Shown here in pieces: positions 1 to 5,394 of a DNA stretch of 5,394 nt. The stretch is from Synechococcales cyanobacterium PMM_0073 (GTDB lineage Bacteria > Cyanobacteriota > Cyanobacteriia > Elainellales > Elainellaceae): contig CASBQH010000255.1 of assembly GCA_949127695.1 (NCBI GenBank), positions 1 through 5,394 on the forward strand. The letters are read 5' to 3'. Positions within the stretch are counted from its first letter, which is position 1, and each line of letters starts with the position of its first letter. The position numbers were made by a program, and so were the translations under genes. The notes under the pieces were generated by a model that did not search any database, had not been told where the DNA came from, and worked only from the letters and a program-made list of their open reading frames with translations.

Positions 1-1426
1 CATGCACCGCCATCTGGTCGCCGTCAAAGTCGGCATTGAAGGCCGGACAGACCAGCGGGTGAATCTGAATGGCGCGGCCTTCCACCAAAATCGGCTCAAA
101 TGCCTGAATCCCCAAGCGGTGCAGCGTCGGCGCTCGGTTTAGCAGCACCGGATGCCCCTCGATCACATCTTGCAGCACGTCCCAAATCTGCGGGTCGTTG
201 CGCTGAATCAGCTTTTTGGCGGCTTTGATGTTGTTCACCAAGCCCTGCCGGATCAGGCGATGAATCACAAACGGCTGAAACAGCTCAATCGCCATTTCGC
301 GCGGCAGGCCGCACTGGTGAATCTTCAGCTTCGGCCCGACCACAATCACCGAGCGTCCAGAATAGTCAACGCGCTTGCCCAGCAGGTTTTGACGGAAGCG
401 GCCTTGCTTACCCTCAATAATGTCGGAGAGCGACTTCAGCGCCCGGTTGTTAGCGCCCACTACCGTGCGCCCGCGCCGCCCGTTGTCGATTAAGGCATCC
501 ACCGCCTCTTGCAGCATCCGCTTTTCGTTGCGGACAATAATTTCGGGAGCCAAAATCTCCTGAAGCCGCGCCAGTCGGTTGTTGCGGTTGATCACGCGCC
601 GATAGAGATCGTTGAGATCGGAGGTGGCAAAGCGTCCGCCGTCTAGCTGCACCATCGGGCGCAGATCGGGCGGAATTACCGGAATCACGTTTAGGATCAT
701 CCAGGAGGGCTTCGAGCCAGTGGCAATAAAATTATCGATCACCCGCAGCCGCTTGATCAGCTTGGCGCGCTTTTGGCCTTTGGCGGTGGCAATATCCTCG
801 CGCAGCGTTTCGGCTTCTTTCTCCAGCTCTAGATCTTCGAGCAGGCGCTGCAAGGCTTCTGCGCCAATCCCGACTTCAATGCCCTGAAGCTGCGAGTCTT
901 CGCTGTAGAGCTGATCTTCGATTTCGATCCACTGATCTTCAGTTAAAAGCTGCTTATAGCTCAGGTTCTCGGCGTTGCCCGCTTCCAGCACCACATAGGA
1001 GTTGAAGTAGACGATCTGCTCCACATCGCGCAGCGGCATATCCAGCAAAATCGCCATATAGCTGGGAATGCCCTTGAGATACCAGACGTGAGCCACCGGA
1101 GCCGCCAGCTTGATATAGCCCATGCGGTGACGCCGCACCCGCGACTCGGTGACTTCCACGCCGCAGCGCTCGCAGACAATCCCTCTGTGCCGCACCCGCT
1201 TATACTTGCCGCAGTGGCATTCCCAGTCTTTGGCGGGGCCAAAAATCCGCTCGCAAAACAGCCCGTCCATTTCGGGCTTCAGCGTCCGGTAGTTGATGGT
1301 TTCGGGCTTGGTGACTTCGCCCACCACCATGCTGTTGGGCAGCGTCCGCTCTCCCCATTGCCGAATCCGCTCCGGAGAGGCCAGACCAATTTTGACGTAG
1401 TCAAACCGCTGTTCTAACTTCGGCAT
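1..1426 (-). CDS. rpoC1: RNA polymerase subunit gamma (RpoC1, beta' N-terminal half), partial
   Basis: This gene encodes the cyanobacterial gamma subunit, equivalent to the N-terminal part of bacterial beta', which carries the catalytic magnesium site, clamp and sigma-binding helices of the cytoplasmic RNA polymerase. The frame is open from ATG at 1426 to the left edge: 475 complete codons of roughly 620-630 usual for the family, so the C-terminus is missing. Visible landmarks are an N-terminal zinc site (Cys70, Cys72, Cys85, Cys88), the sigma-contacting coiled coil at about 266-315, the switch segment beginning [19 protein letters not shown] at 339-357, [10 protein letters not shown] at 430-439 (Arg431 matches E. 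coli Arg425), and NADFDGDQM at 464-472 with Asp466, Asp468 and Asp470 as metal ligands. The start is fixed by a TAG stop six codons upstream in frame (1442-1444); GAGGA at 1438-1442 is a plausible Shine-Dalgarno with a somewhat long 11-nt spacing. It follows rpoB by 125 nt and is probably in the same operon. No disruption is seen. Confidence 0.98.
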   Translation of the reverse strand, partial: MPKLEQRFDYVKIGLASPERIRQWGERTLPNSMVVGEVTKPETINYRTLKPEMDGLFCERIFGPAKDWECHCGKYKRVRHRGIVCERCGVEVTESRVRRHRMGYIKLAAPVAHVWYLKGIPSYMAILLDMPLRDVEQIVYFNSYVVLEAGNAENLSYKQLLTEDQWIEIEDQLYSEDSQLQGIEVGIGAEALQRLLEDLELEKEAETLREDIATAKGQKRAKLIKRLRVIDNFIATGSKPSWMILNVIPVIPPDLRPMVQLDGGRFATSDLNDLYRRVINRNNRLARLQEILAPEIIVRNEKRMLQEAVDALIDNGRRGRTVVGANNRALKSLSDIIEGKQGRFRQNLLGKRVDYSGRSVIVVGPKLKIHQCGLPREMAIELFQPFVIHRLIRQGLVNNIKAAKKLIQRNDPQIWDVLQDVIEGHPVLLNRAPTLHRLGIQAFEPILVEGRAIQIHPLVCPAFNADFDGDQMAVH

Positions 1427-1551
1427 CGTTGAATAGTTCCTCTATAGTCCTGGTTAGTCTCAAATTCTTAATCTGCGGCCTTAGCGTCCCTGCAAACTCT
1501 GTATGGCTCACCGTAACCTGACGCTACGGTGAGCACTAGAGCCAGCTTCAG
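1427..1551 (-). promoter_or_regulatory. rpoB-rpoC1 intercistronic region
   Basis: This 125-nt gap separates the rpoB TAG stop from the rpoC1 ATG. It holds a perfect hairpin in its rpoB-proximal third, listed separately, and the rpoC1 Shine-Dalgarno GAGGA at 1438-1442. A TATAGA hexamer at 1441-1446 resembles a -10 element, but no acceptable -35 lies 16-18 bases upstream, so an independent rpoC1 promoter is not supported. I see no small open frame of note. Co-transcription with rpoB is inferred from the shared orientation and the absence of a canonical terminator. Confidence 0.7.
1506..1534 (-). other. Perfect intercistronic hairpin between rpoB and rpoC1
   Basis: The arms GCTCACCGTA (1506-1515) and TACGGTGAGC (1525-1534) are exact reverse complements, giving a 10-bp stem with 6 G-C pairs and a 9-nt loop. 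In the transcript it begins 17 nt after the rpoB stop codon and ends about 80 nt before the rpoC1 start. The bases after it on the minus strand (CATACAGAG) are not a U-tract, so it does not look like an intrinsic terminator. It could be a partial terminator or pause, an RNase processing signal, or a 3'-end stabiliser separating the two messages; the sequence does not decide between these. Confidence 0.75.
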
Positions 1552-4500
1552 CTACTCTTCGTCGTTCTCGTCGCGGGAAATTGACTCATAGGTTGGGCGC
1601 GACGGGGTGCGACGGTTGCCCACATCGGTCATCAAGTCAACCTCAATATCGCGGCTCGTGCCGTCCTCCTGGGTTTGCAGCTTATGCGCCGCAATATCCA
1701 GACAGAGGGACTGAAGCTCGCGCATCAGCACCTTGAACGATTCGGGCGTGCCGGGACGCGGAATCGCCTTGCCCTTGACGATGGCATTCAATGCCTCGTT
1801 GCGACCCTGCATATCGTCGGACTTGACGGTGAGCAGCTCTTGCAAAATGTAGCCCGCGCCAAAGGCTTCCAGCGCCCAGACTTCCATTTCGCCAAACCGC
1901 TGTCCGCCCTGCTGTGCCTTGCCGCCCAAGGGCTGCTGCGTTACCAGCGAGTAAGGGCCAGTTGAGCGAGCATGGATCTTGTCATCGACCAGGTGCACCA
2001 GCTTCAGCATATAGGCCGTGCCCACGGTGACGGCTCGATCAAACGGTTCGCCCGTGCGTCCGTCATAGACCTGAATCTTGCCAGCGTTGTCCGGGTTGAA
2101 CACCCAAGGCTTGCCCGTCTTTTCACTGGCCTCCTGAAGCTTGGCATGGGTAGTCAAGCGCGAAGCTTCTGCGCCATACATCTCGTCAAACGGCACTATT
2201 TTGAAGCGGCTGCCCAAATTGGTGCCAGCCCAGCCCAGCAGACATTCAAACACCTGCCCCACATTCATCCGCGAAGGCACACCCAGCGGATTCAGCACAA
2301 TATCAATCGGCGTGCCGTCGGGCAGGTAGGGCATATCTTCGTCCGGCAGAATCCGGGAAATAATTCCCTTGTTGCCGTGCCGTCCGGCCATCTTGTCGCC
2401 CACCTGGATCTTGCGCTTTTGGGAGACATAGACCCGCACCACCATGTTGGCTCCGGGCGGCAGTTCGTCGCCCTGCTCGCGCGTAAACACCCGCACGTCT
2501 ACCACGCGGCCTTTTTCGCCGTTGGGCACTCGCAGCGAGTTGTCCCGCACGTCGCGCGCTTTCTCGCCGAAAATTGCCCGCAGCAGCTTTTCTTCCGGCG
2601 GCTGATCTGACTCACCTTTGGGCGTGACTTTGCCCACCAGAATATCGCCCGACTCGACCCAAGCTCCAATTCGGATAATCCCAGCTTCGTCAAGCTGTCG
2701 CAGCGCATCTTCGCCCACGTTGGGAATCTCGCGGGTGATTTCTTCTGGCCCCAGCTTGGTTTGACGCGCCTCTAGCTCAAATTTCTCAATGTGAATGGAG
2801 GTATAGACATCGTCGTAGACCAGCCGCTCGCTGATCAAAATCGCATCTTCGTAGTTGTAGCCTTCCCAGGGCATATAGGCGATCAGCACGTTTTGCCCCA
2901 AGGCAATCTCGCCGCCCTCGGTGGCAGAGCCGTCGGCCAAGATCTGGCCAGCTACCACCCGATCGCCTTTGAATACAATCGGGCGCTGGTTGAGGCAGGT
3001 ATCCTGGTTGGAGCGCTGGTACTTTTGCAGCAGGTACTCCACTTCTTCGCCTTCGGTGCTGCGAACCCGCACCCGATTGGCATCGACATAGATGACTTCG
3101 CCATCCATCCGGTTGACGATCACCATGCCAGAGTCGCGGGCGGCTTGGGCTTCTAGGCCAGTGCCTACCAATGGACGCTCAGGCCGCAGCAATGGCACCG
3201 CCTGCCGCTGCATGTTTGATCCCATCAGGGCGCGGTTGGCGTCGTCATGCTCCAAGAACGGAATCAGCGAAGTGGCCACCGAAATAATCTGCACGGGCGA
3301 GACGGCCACATAGTCGATTTCAGCCGCCGCCGCAGTGGTGAACTCCTGCCGATAGCGGATCGGCACCTGCTCGCCCAAGATATTGCCGTTTTCATCCAGC
3401 GAGACATCGCCCGCCGCCACGCGGAAGTCATCTTCTTCGTCGGCAGTCATATAGAGCGGCACTTCGTCTTTGAAGACGCGGGCATTCTCGACGCGGCTGA
3501 AGGGGGTTTCGATGAAGCCATAAGAATTGACGCGGGCATGGGTGGCCAGCGAGCCAATCAGTCCGGCGTTCGGGCCTTCTGGCGTCTCGATTGGGCAGAT
3601 CCGACCATAGTGCGAGGGGTGAATATCGCGCACCGCGAAGCCCGCCCGCTCGCGGGTTAGACCGCCAGGACCCAGCGCACTGAGTCGGCGCTTGTGGGTC
3701 AGCTCGGCCAGCGGATTGGTTTGATCCATAAACTGCGAGAGCTGCGAGGAGCCAAAGAATTCCTTGATCGCGGCCACCAGCGGCTTGGGGTTGACTAGCG
3801 ATGCCGGGGTGAGCGAATCGGCATCTGAAACCGTCATCCGCTCCCGGATGATCCGCTCTAGGCGGTTGAGGCCAACCCGCACCTGGTTTTGCAATAGCTC
3901 GCCCACAGAACGGACGCGGCGGTTGCCCAAGTGGTCAATATCGTCGATCTGGCCGGTGTCGAACTCCAAATTCACCAGGTAGTCAACCGCTGCCAAAATA
4001 TCCTGCGGGGTGAGAATCCGCGTGGTTTCCGGCACGGTCAGCCGCAGCTTCTTGTTCATTTTGTAGCGACCGACGCGCCCTAAGTCGTAGCGCTTGGGGT
4101 CAAAGAAGCGCGAGTCGAGCAACTGCTGTCCGCCGGACACCGTGGGCGGCTCGCCCGGACGCAGCTTGCGATACAGCTCCATCAGCGCTTCTTCTTCGCT
4201 GAACTGGCCTTCTTTGTCAATCGTTTTTTGGAAGTATTCGGGGTGGCGCAGTGCATCAAAAATTTCGCTGTCGGTGAGGCCGAGCGCCTTCAGCAGCACC
4301 TGCGCCGAGAGCTTGCGGGTCTTGTCAATCCGCACCCAGACTAGGTCGTTTTTGTCAGTCTCAAACTTCAGCCATGCGCCTCGGTTGGGGATGAGGCTAG
4401 CGTTAAAGGTGCTGCGCCCGTTCTTGTCGATTTCTTTCTTGTAGTAGACGCCGGGGCTCCGCACGATCTGGTTGACGATTACCCGCTCTGCGCCGTTAAT

Positions 4501-4845
4501 GATAAACGTACCCCGGTCGGTCATCAGCGGCAGATCGCCGATAAAGACTTCCTGCTCTTTGATCTCGCCAGTTTCTTTGTTGATCAGGCGCGTTGGCACA
4601 TACATCTGCACGGCGTAGGTGCTGTCCCGCCGCTTGGCTTCGTCTACGTCATATTTGGGGCGCTTGAGCTTATAGTCTTTGCCCAAGAAATGCAGCTCTA
4701 GCTTGCCGGTATAGTCAGTGATCGGCGAAAAGCTATCTAACTCTTCAATCAAACCCTCCTCTAAGAACCAGCGGAAGCTCGCCCGCTGAATTTCTACAAG
4801 GTCGGGTAACGTGAACAGCGGGGTTGACTTGGTTAAGGTACTCAT
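1552..4845 (-). CDS. rpoB: RNA polymerase subunit beta (RpoB)
   Basis: This gene encodes the 1097-residue beta subunit of RNA polymerase, which forms one pincer of the DNA cleft and half of the active centre. Protrusion and lobe segments occupy about 10-350. The fork/rifampicin region runs from Gly365 to about 430, with Gln371, Asp374, His384, Arg387 and Ser389 corresponding to E. coli Q513, D516, H526, R529 and S531, all in the sensitive state. GYNYEDA at 662-668 contains the acidic pair Glu666-Asp667. The catalytic-site lysines are Lys818 and Lys826 in [12 protein letters not shown]. The C-terminal clamp/switch segment with [18 protein letters not shown] starts at 980. The tail from about 1055 is polar and acidic. 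The length is normal for cyanobacteria, and the large lineage insertion that E. coli carries between about residues 760 and 810 here is absent. The ATG is supported by GAGGAG at 4850-4855 with a 4-nt spacer and an in-frame TAA eight codons upstream (4870-4872). The reading frame is intact. Confidence 0.99.
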   Translation of the reverse strand: MSTLTKSTPLFTLPDLVEIQRASFRWFLEEGLIEELDSFSPITDYTGKLELHFLGKDYKLKRPKYDVDEAKRRDSTYAVQMYVPTRLINKETGEIKEQEVFIGDLPLMTDRGTFIINGAERVIVNQIVRSPGVYYKKEIDKNGRSTFNASLIPNRGAWLKFETDKNDLVWVRIDKTRKLSAQVLLKALGLTDSEIFDALRHPEYFQKTIDKEGQFSEEEALMELYRKLRPGEPPTVSGGQQLLDSRFFDPKRYDLGRVGRYKMNKKLRLTVPETTRILTPQDILAAVDYLVNLEFDTGQIDDIDHLGNRRVRSVGELLQNQVRVGLNRLERIIRERMTVSDADSLTPASLVNPKPLVAAIKEFFGSSQLSQFMDQTNPLAELTHKRRLSALGPGGLTRERAGFAVRDIHPSHYGRICPIETPEGPNAGLIGSLATHARVNSYGFIETPFSRVENARVFKDEVPLYMTADEEDDFRVAAGDVSLDENGNILGEQVPIRYRQEFTTAAAAEIDYVAVSPVQIISVATSLIPFLEHDDANRALMGSNMQRQAVPLLRPERPLVGTGLEAQAARDSGMVIVNRMDGEVIYVDANRVRVRSTEGEEVEYLLQKYQRSNQDTCLNQRPIVFKGDRVVAGQILADGSATEGGEIALGQNVLIAYMPWEGYNYEDAILISERLVYDDVYTSIHIEKFELEARQTKLGPEEITREIPNVGEDALRQLDEAGIIRIGAWVESGDILVGKVTPKGESDQPPEEKLLRAIFGEKARDVRDNSLRVPNGEKGRVVDVRVFTREQGDELPPGANMVVRVYVSQKRKIQVGDKMAGRHGNKGIISRILPDEDMPYLPDGTPIDIVLNPLGVPSRMNVGQVFECLLGWAGTNLGSRFKIVPFDEMYGAEASRLTTHAKLQEASEKTGKPWVFNPDNAGKIQVYDGRTGEPFDRAVTVGTAYMLKLVHLVDDKIHARSTGPYSLVTQQPLGGKAQQGGQRFGEMEVWALEAFGAGYILQELLTVKSDDMQGRNEALNAIVKGKAIPRPGTPESFKVLMRELQSLCLDIAAHKLQTQEDGTSRDIEVDLMTDVGNRRTPSRPTYESISRDENDEE

Positions 4846-4870
4846 GCGGCTCCTCAGATTGATAATGGCT

Positions 4871-4884
4871 TAGGGCAAGCCCTA
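4871..4884 (-). other. Short hairpin upstream of the rpoB ribosome binding site
   Basis: TAGGGC and GCCCTA flank two central bases. In RNA this would fold as a 5-bp stem closed by a CUUG tetraloop, a loop sequence known for stability when closed by G-C. It ends 15 nt before the Shine-Dalgarno. The same GGCUU (4877-4881) could instead pair with GAGCC (4848-4852), which overlaps the ribosome binding site, so two alternative folds exist on paper. Both are short, and function is uncertain. Confidence 0.4.
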
Positions 4885-4907
4885 TGGCAGCGGTGGTGCT
4901 TCCTGTA

Positions 4908-4992
4908 ATGGGAAAGCTGGTGATGGGAAAGCTGGGAAAACGGTGAAAAGCTGTAGCGAGCAAAAAACTCCAGTTCTCACATGGGAAAACTG
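4908..4992 (-). repeat. Iterated CAGCTTTCCCAT-type motifs in the rpoB leader
   Basis: On the plus strand, ATGGGAAAGCTGG occurs exactly twice in tandem at 4908-4920 and 4923-4935, with a 15-bp period. A related copy, ATGGGAAAACTG, is at 4981-4992, and a degenerate one is at 4941-4953. The heptamer TGGGAAA is present four times, starting at 4909, 4924, 4933 and 4982; the transcript therefore carries TTTCCCA four times in 80 nt. The copies could arise from slippage or act as a protein or RNA binding array. Confidence 0.6.
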
Positions 4993-4997
4993 AAATT
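4962..4997 (-). terminator. Terminator-like hairpin with U-tract inside the rpoB leader (candidate attenuator)
   Basis: Read on the minus strand, the arms AATTTCAGTTTTC (4985-4997) and GAGAACTGGAGTT (4966-4978) pair over 13 positions, three of them G-U wobbles, around a 6-nt loop CCATGT. Six consecutive T follow or overlap the 3' arm (4962-4967). This is the layout of an intrinsic terminator, but the stem has only four G-C pairs and would be weak. Termination here would yield a leader RNA of about 145 nt from the predicted start, ending about 116 nt before the rpoB ATG. It may be a pause or attenuation site, or a chance fold. Confidence 0.35.
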
Positions 4998-5046
4998 AGC
5001 GAATTCTATGGGGACTGTTATAGTTCTGTGGGCTTCTATGGCCACG

Positions 5047-5065
5047 ACAGAAGTTGCGTTTCTGT
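5047..5065 (-). other. Small hairpin near the 5' end of the predicted leader
   Basis: ACAGAA (5047-5052) and TTCTGT (5060-5065) are perfect reverse complements separated by a 7-nt loop. The stem is 6 bp and A-T rich, and would lie about 40 nt from the predicted transcript start. Alone it is weak evidence of structure; it could be a 5' stabilising element or chance. Confidence 0.3.
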
Positions 5066-5113
5066 AGAAGTTCCAATCCGGGCAGTTAGCGGCTGAGCCA
5101 GCAGAGCATGGAA

Positions 5114-5142
5114 AGTATAGCTTAAACAATTAACTTTGTCAA
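5114..5142 (-). promoter_or_regulatory. Sigma70/SigA-type promoter for rpoB-rpoC1
   Basis: On the minus strand a perfect -35 hexamer TTGACA (5137-5142) is followed by a 17-bp spacer and TATACT (5114-5119), which matches the -10 consensus at five of six positions. The spacing is optimal, and there is no TGn extension of the -10. The expected start is around 5106-5108, about 260 bases upstream of the rpoB ATG. It is the best promoter match seen in the window and points into the rpoB operon, consistent with transcription by the principal housekeeping sigma factor. Confidence 0.82.
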
Positions 5143-5176
5143 GAAAAGGGCTTTGCAACGAGCGGTAGTTTGAGCT

Positions 5177-5188
5177 AAATCTAGATTT
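5177..5188. promoter_or_regulatory. Perfect 12-bp palindrome upstream of the rpoB promoter
   Basis: AAATCTAGATTT is an exact palindrome whose centre lies about 75 bases upstream of the predicted start and about 40 upstream of the -35 box. This is a position where dimeric activators often bind. It does not match NtcA (GTA-N8-TAC) or another cyanobacterial site I know. The role is inferred from symmetry and position only. Confidence 0.35.
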
Positions 5189-5344
5189 CAGGCAAGGTTG
5201 GTCAAAAATAGATGCAGGCTTGCAGACCCTCTTGAGTGTGTCGAATCCCTAGAGTTTGCATCAATCATCAAAATTTCTAATACTTCACACTTCATTATGA
5301 CGTAAGCTCCTGGTTTTGTGTATCTCTAGCCAATACTGGCGTCA

Positions 5345-5375
5345 TCAAGCTATGTTTCAAGCTAATTTCAAGCTA
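5345..5375. repeat. Three TCAAGCTA direct repeats at helical spacing
   Basis: The octamer TCAAGCTA occurs at 5345-5352, 5357-5364 and 5368-5375, with start-to-start spacings of 12 and 11 bases; the last two copies are each preceded by TT. Repeats about one helical turn apart are typical of tandem OmpR/PhoB-family response regulator sites, although the sequence does not match the cyanobacterial Pho box or the RpaB HLR1 motif as I know them. It lies about 240-270 bases upstream of the predicted rpoB start, so it may serve another gene beyond the window. Confidence 0.45.
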
Positions 5376-5394
5376 CATTGTCTGACTCAGCGCG

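Larger units (their letters stand above)
4846..5107 (-). promoter_or_regulatory. Predicted long 5' leader of the rpoB-rpoC1 transcript
   Basis: If transcription starts about seven bases after the TATACT box, near 5107, the message carries roughly 260 nt before the rpoB ATG. No protein-coding frame is convincing here. In transcript order it contains a 6-bp hairpin (5047-5065), a terminator-like hairpin with U-tract (4962-4997), repeated TTTCCCA motifs (4909-4988), a short hairpin (4871-4884) and the Shine-Dalgarno (4850-4855). I recognise no known riboswitch or r-protein/RNAP leader motif. The start site is inferred from promoter spacing only, and a closer promoter lacking a -35 box could shorten the leader. 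Confidence 0.5.
5143..5394. other. Non-coding region upstream of the rpoB promoter, no gene recognised
   Basis: These 252 bases are AT-richer than the genes and interrupted by stops on both strands. No tRNA, rRNA or convincing coding frame is visible. Minus-strand frames entering from the right edge close within a few codons (for example TAG at 5373-5375 and TGA at 5368-5370), so the 3' tail of an upstream gene could end here. In several cyanobacteria rpsT and tatD precede rpoB, but nothing here is long enough to identify. A plus-strand ATG at 5352 is open to the edge but has only 14 codons and no Shine-Dalgarno. The region does contain a palindrome and phased direct repeats, listed separately. 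Confidence 0.6.

Noticed and set aside
1441..1446. TATAGA as a -10 box of a separate rpoC1 promoter
   Set aside because: The nearest TTGAGA is only 11 bases upstream, too close for a -35, and the hexamer overlaps the rpoC1 Shine-Dalgarno region, so the transcript would have almost no leader.
1972..2610. A 212-codon plus-strand open frame antisense to rpoB
   Set aside because: It lies wholly opposite the conserved C-terminal half of rpoB, and its long open state follows from the GC-rich codon pattern of the real gene. No ribosome binding site or domain was seen. The other plus-strand frames over rpoB and rpoC1 were rejected on the same grounds.
4745..4963. A 72-codon minus-strand frame overlapping the rpoB start
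   Set aside because: It begins at a TTG without a good ribosome binding site, overlaps the 5' end of rpoB in another frame, and its product resembles no family I recognise. It is explained as an out-of-frame shadow plus open leader sequence.
4977..4982. ATG-TGA start-stop pair in the loop of the leader hairpin
   Set aside because: There is no Shine-Dalgarno before it, and a single six-base coincidence carries little weight.
5086..5109. Seven-codon upstream frame (MLCWLSR) starting at the predicted transcript start
   Set aside because: It would be essentially leaderless, has no ribosome binding site, and depends on an inferred start position. A frame this short is expected by chance.
5208..5224. 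Short TGCA-AGCC-TGCA stem followed by a T-rich stretch on the minus strand, as a terminator of an upstream gene
   Set aside because: The stem is only 4 bp, and two bases separate it from a short interrupted T-run. It is too weak to call.
5255..5283. Plus-strand promoter TTTGCA-N17-TAATAC for a divergent gene
   Set aside because: The match is poor (four of six and three of six), and no gene follows within the window to support it.
5320..5336. GTAT-N9-ATAC as an NtcA-like site
   Set aside because: NtcA sites are GTA-N8-TAC; the interval here is GTA-N11-TAC, so it does not fit.
5352..5394. Plus-strand ATG open to the right edge as the start of a divergent gene
   Set aside because: Only 14 codons are visible, there is no Shine-Dalgarno, and it overlaps the TCAAGCTA repeat array. 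It cannot be supported from this window.

Overview
This window is a core housekeeping locus from a cyanobacterium: the RNA polymerase beta / gamma gene pair rpoB-rpoC1, read leftward on the minus strand, preceded by about 550 bases of non-coding upstream DNA. The cyanobacterial assignment rests on two things. First, the beta' N-terminal half is a separate gene (rpoC1, the gamma subunit), a split found in cyanobacteria and plastids. Second, the beta subunit is compact (1097 residues) and its residues match the cyanobacterial type throughout. By eye, the coding DNA is moderately GC-rich and the upstream region more AT-rich. The genus cannot be fixed from this; a filamentous Leptolyngbya-like lineage is possible but only a guess.

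Layout on the minus strand, from right to left. Bases 5143-5394 hold no gene I can support, but contain three phased TCAAGCTA direct repeats and a perfect 12-bp palindrome. Bases 5114-5142 hold a near-consensus sigma70/SigA promoter (TTGACA, 17-bp spacer, TATACT). Bases 4846-5107 would be an unusually long leader of about 260 nt, with a terminator-like hairpin and U-tract, repeated TTTCCCA motifs, and a small hairpin next to the Shine-Dalgarno. rpoB occupies 1552-4845. A 125-nt intercistronic gap (1427-1551) contains a perfect 10-bp hairpin without a U-tract. rpoC1 starts at 1426 and runs off the left edge just after the catalytic NADFDGDQM motif; rpoC2 would be expected beyond it.

The two genes encode the halves of one active site: beta supplies the two conserved lysines and the rifampicin-pocket/fork region, and gamma supplies the Mg-binding aspartate triad. 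They are very probably co-transcribed from the promoter at 5114-5142.

I see no mobile element, CRISPR array, tRNA, or undescribed protein system. The points worth a second look are all regulatory: the structured rpoB leader, which could be an attenuator; the sites upstream of the promoter; and the rpoB-rpoC1 hairpin, which could tune the beta:gamma ratio or mark an RNA processing site.
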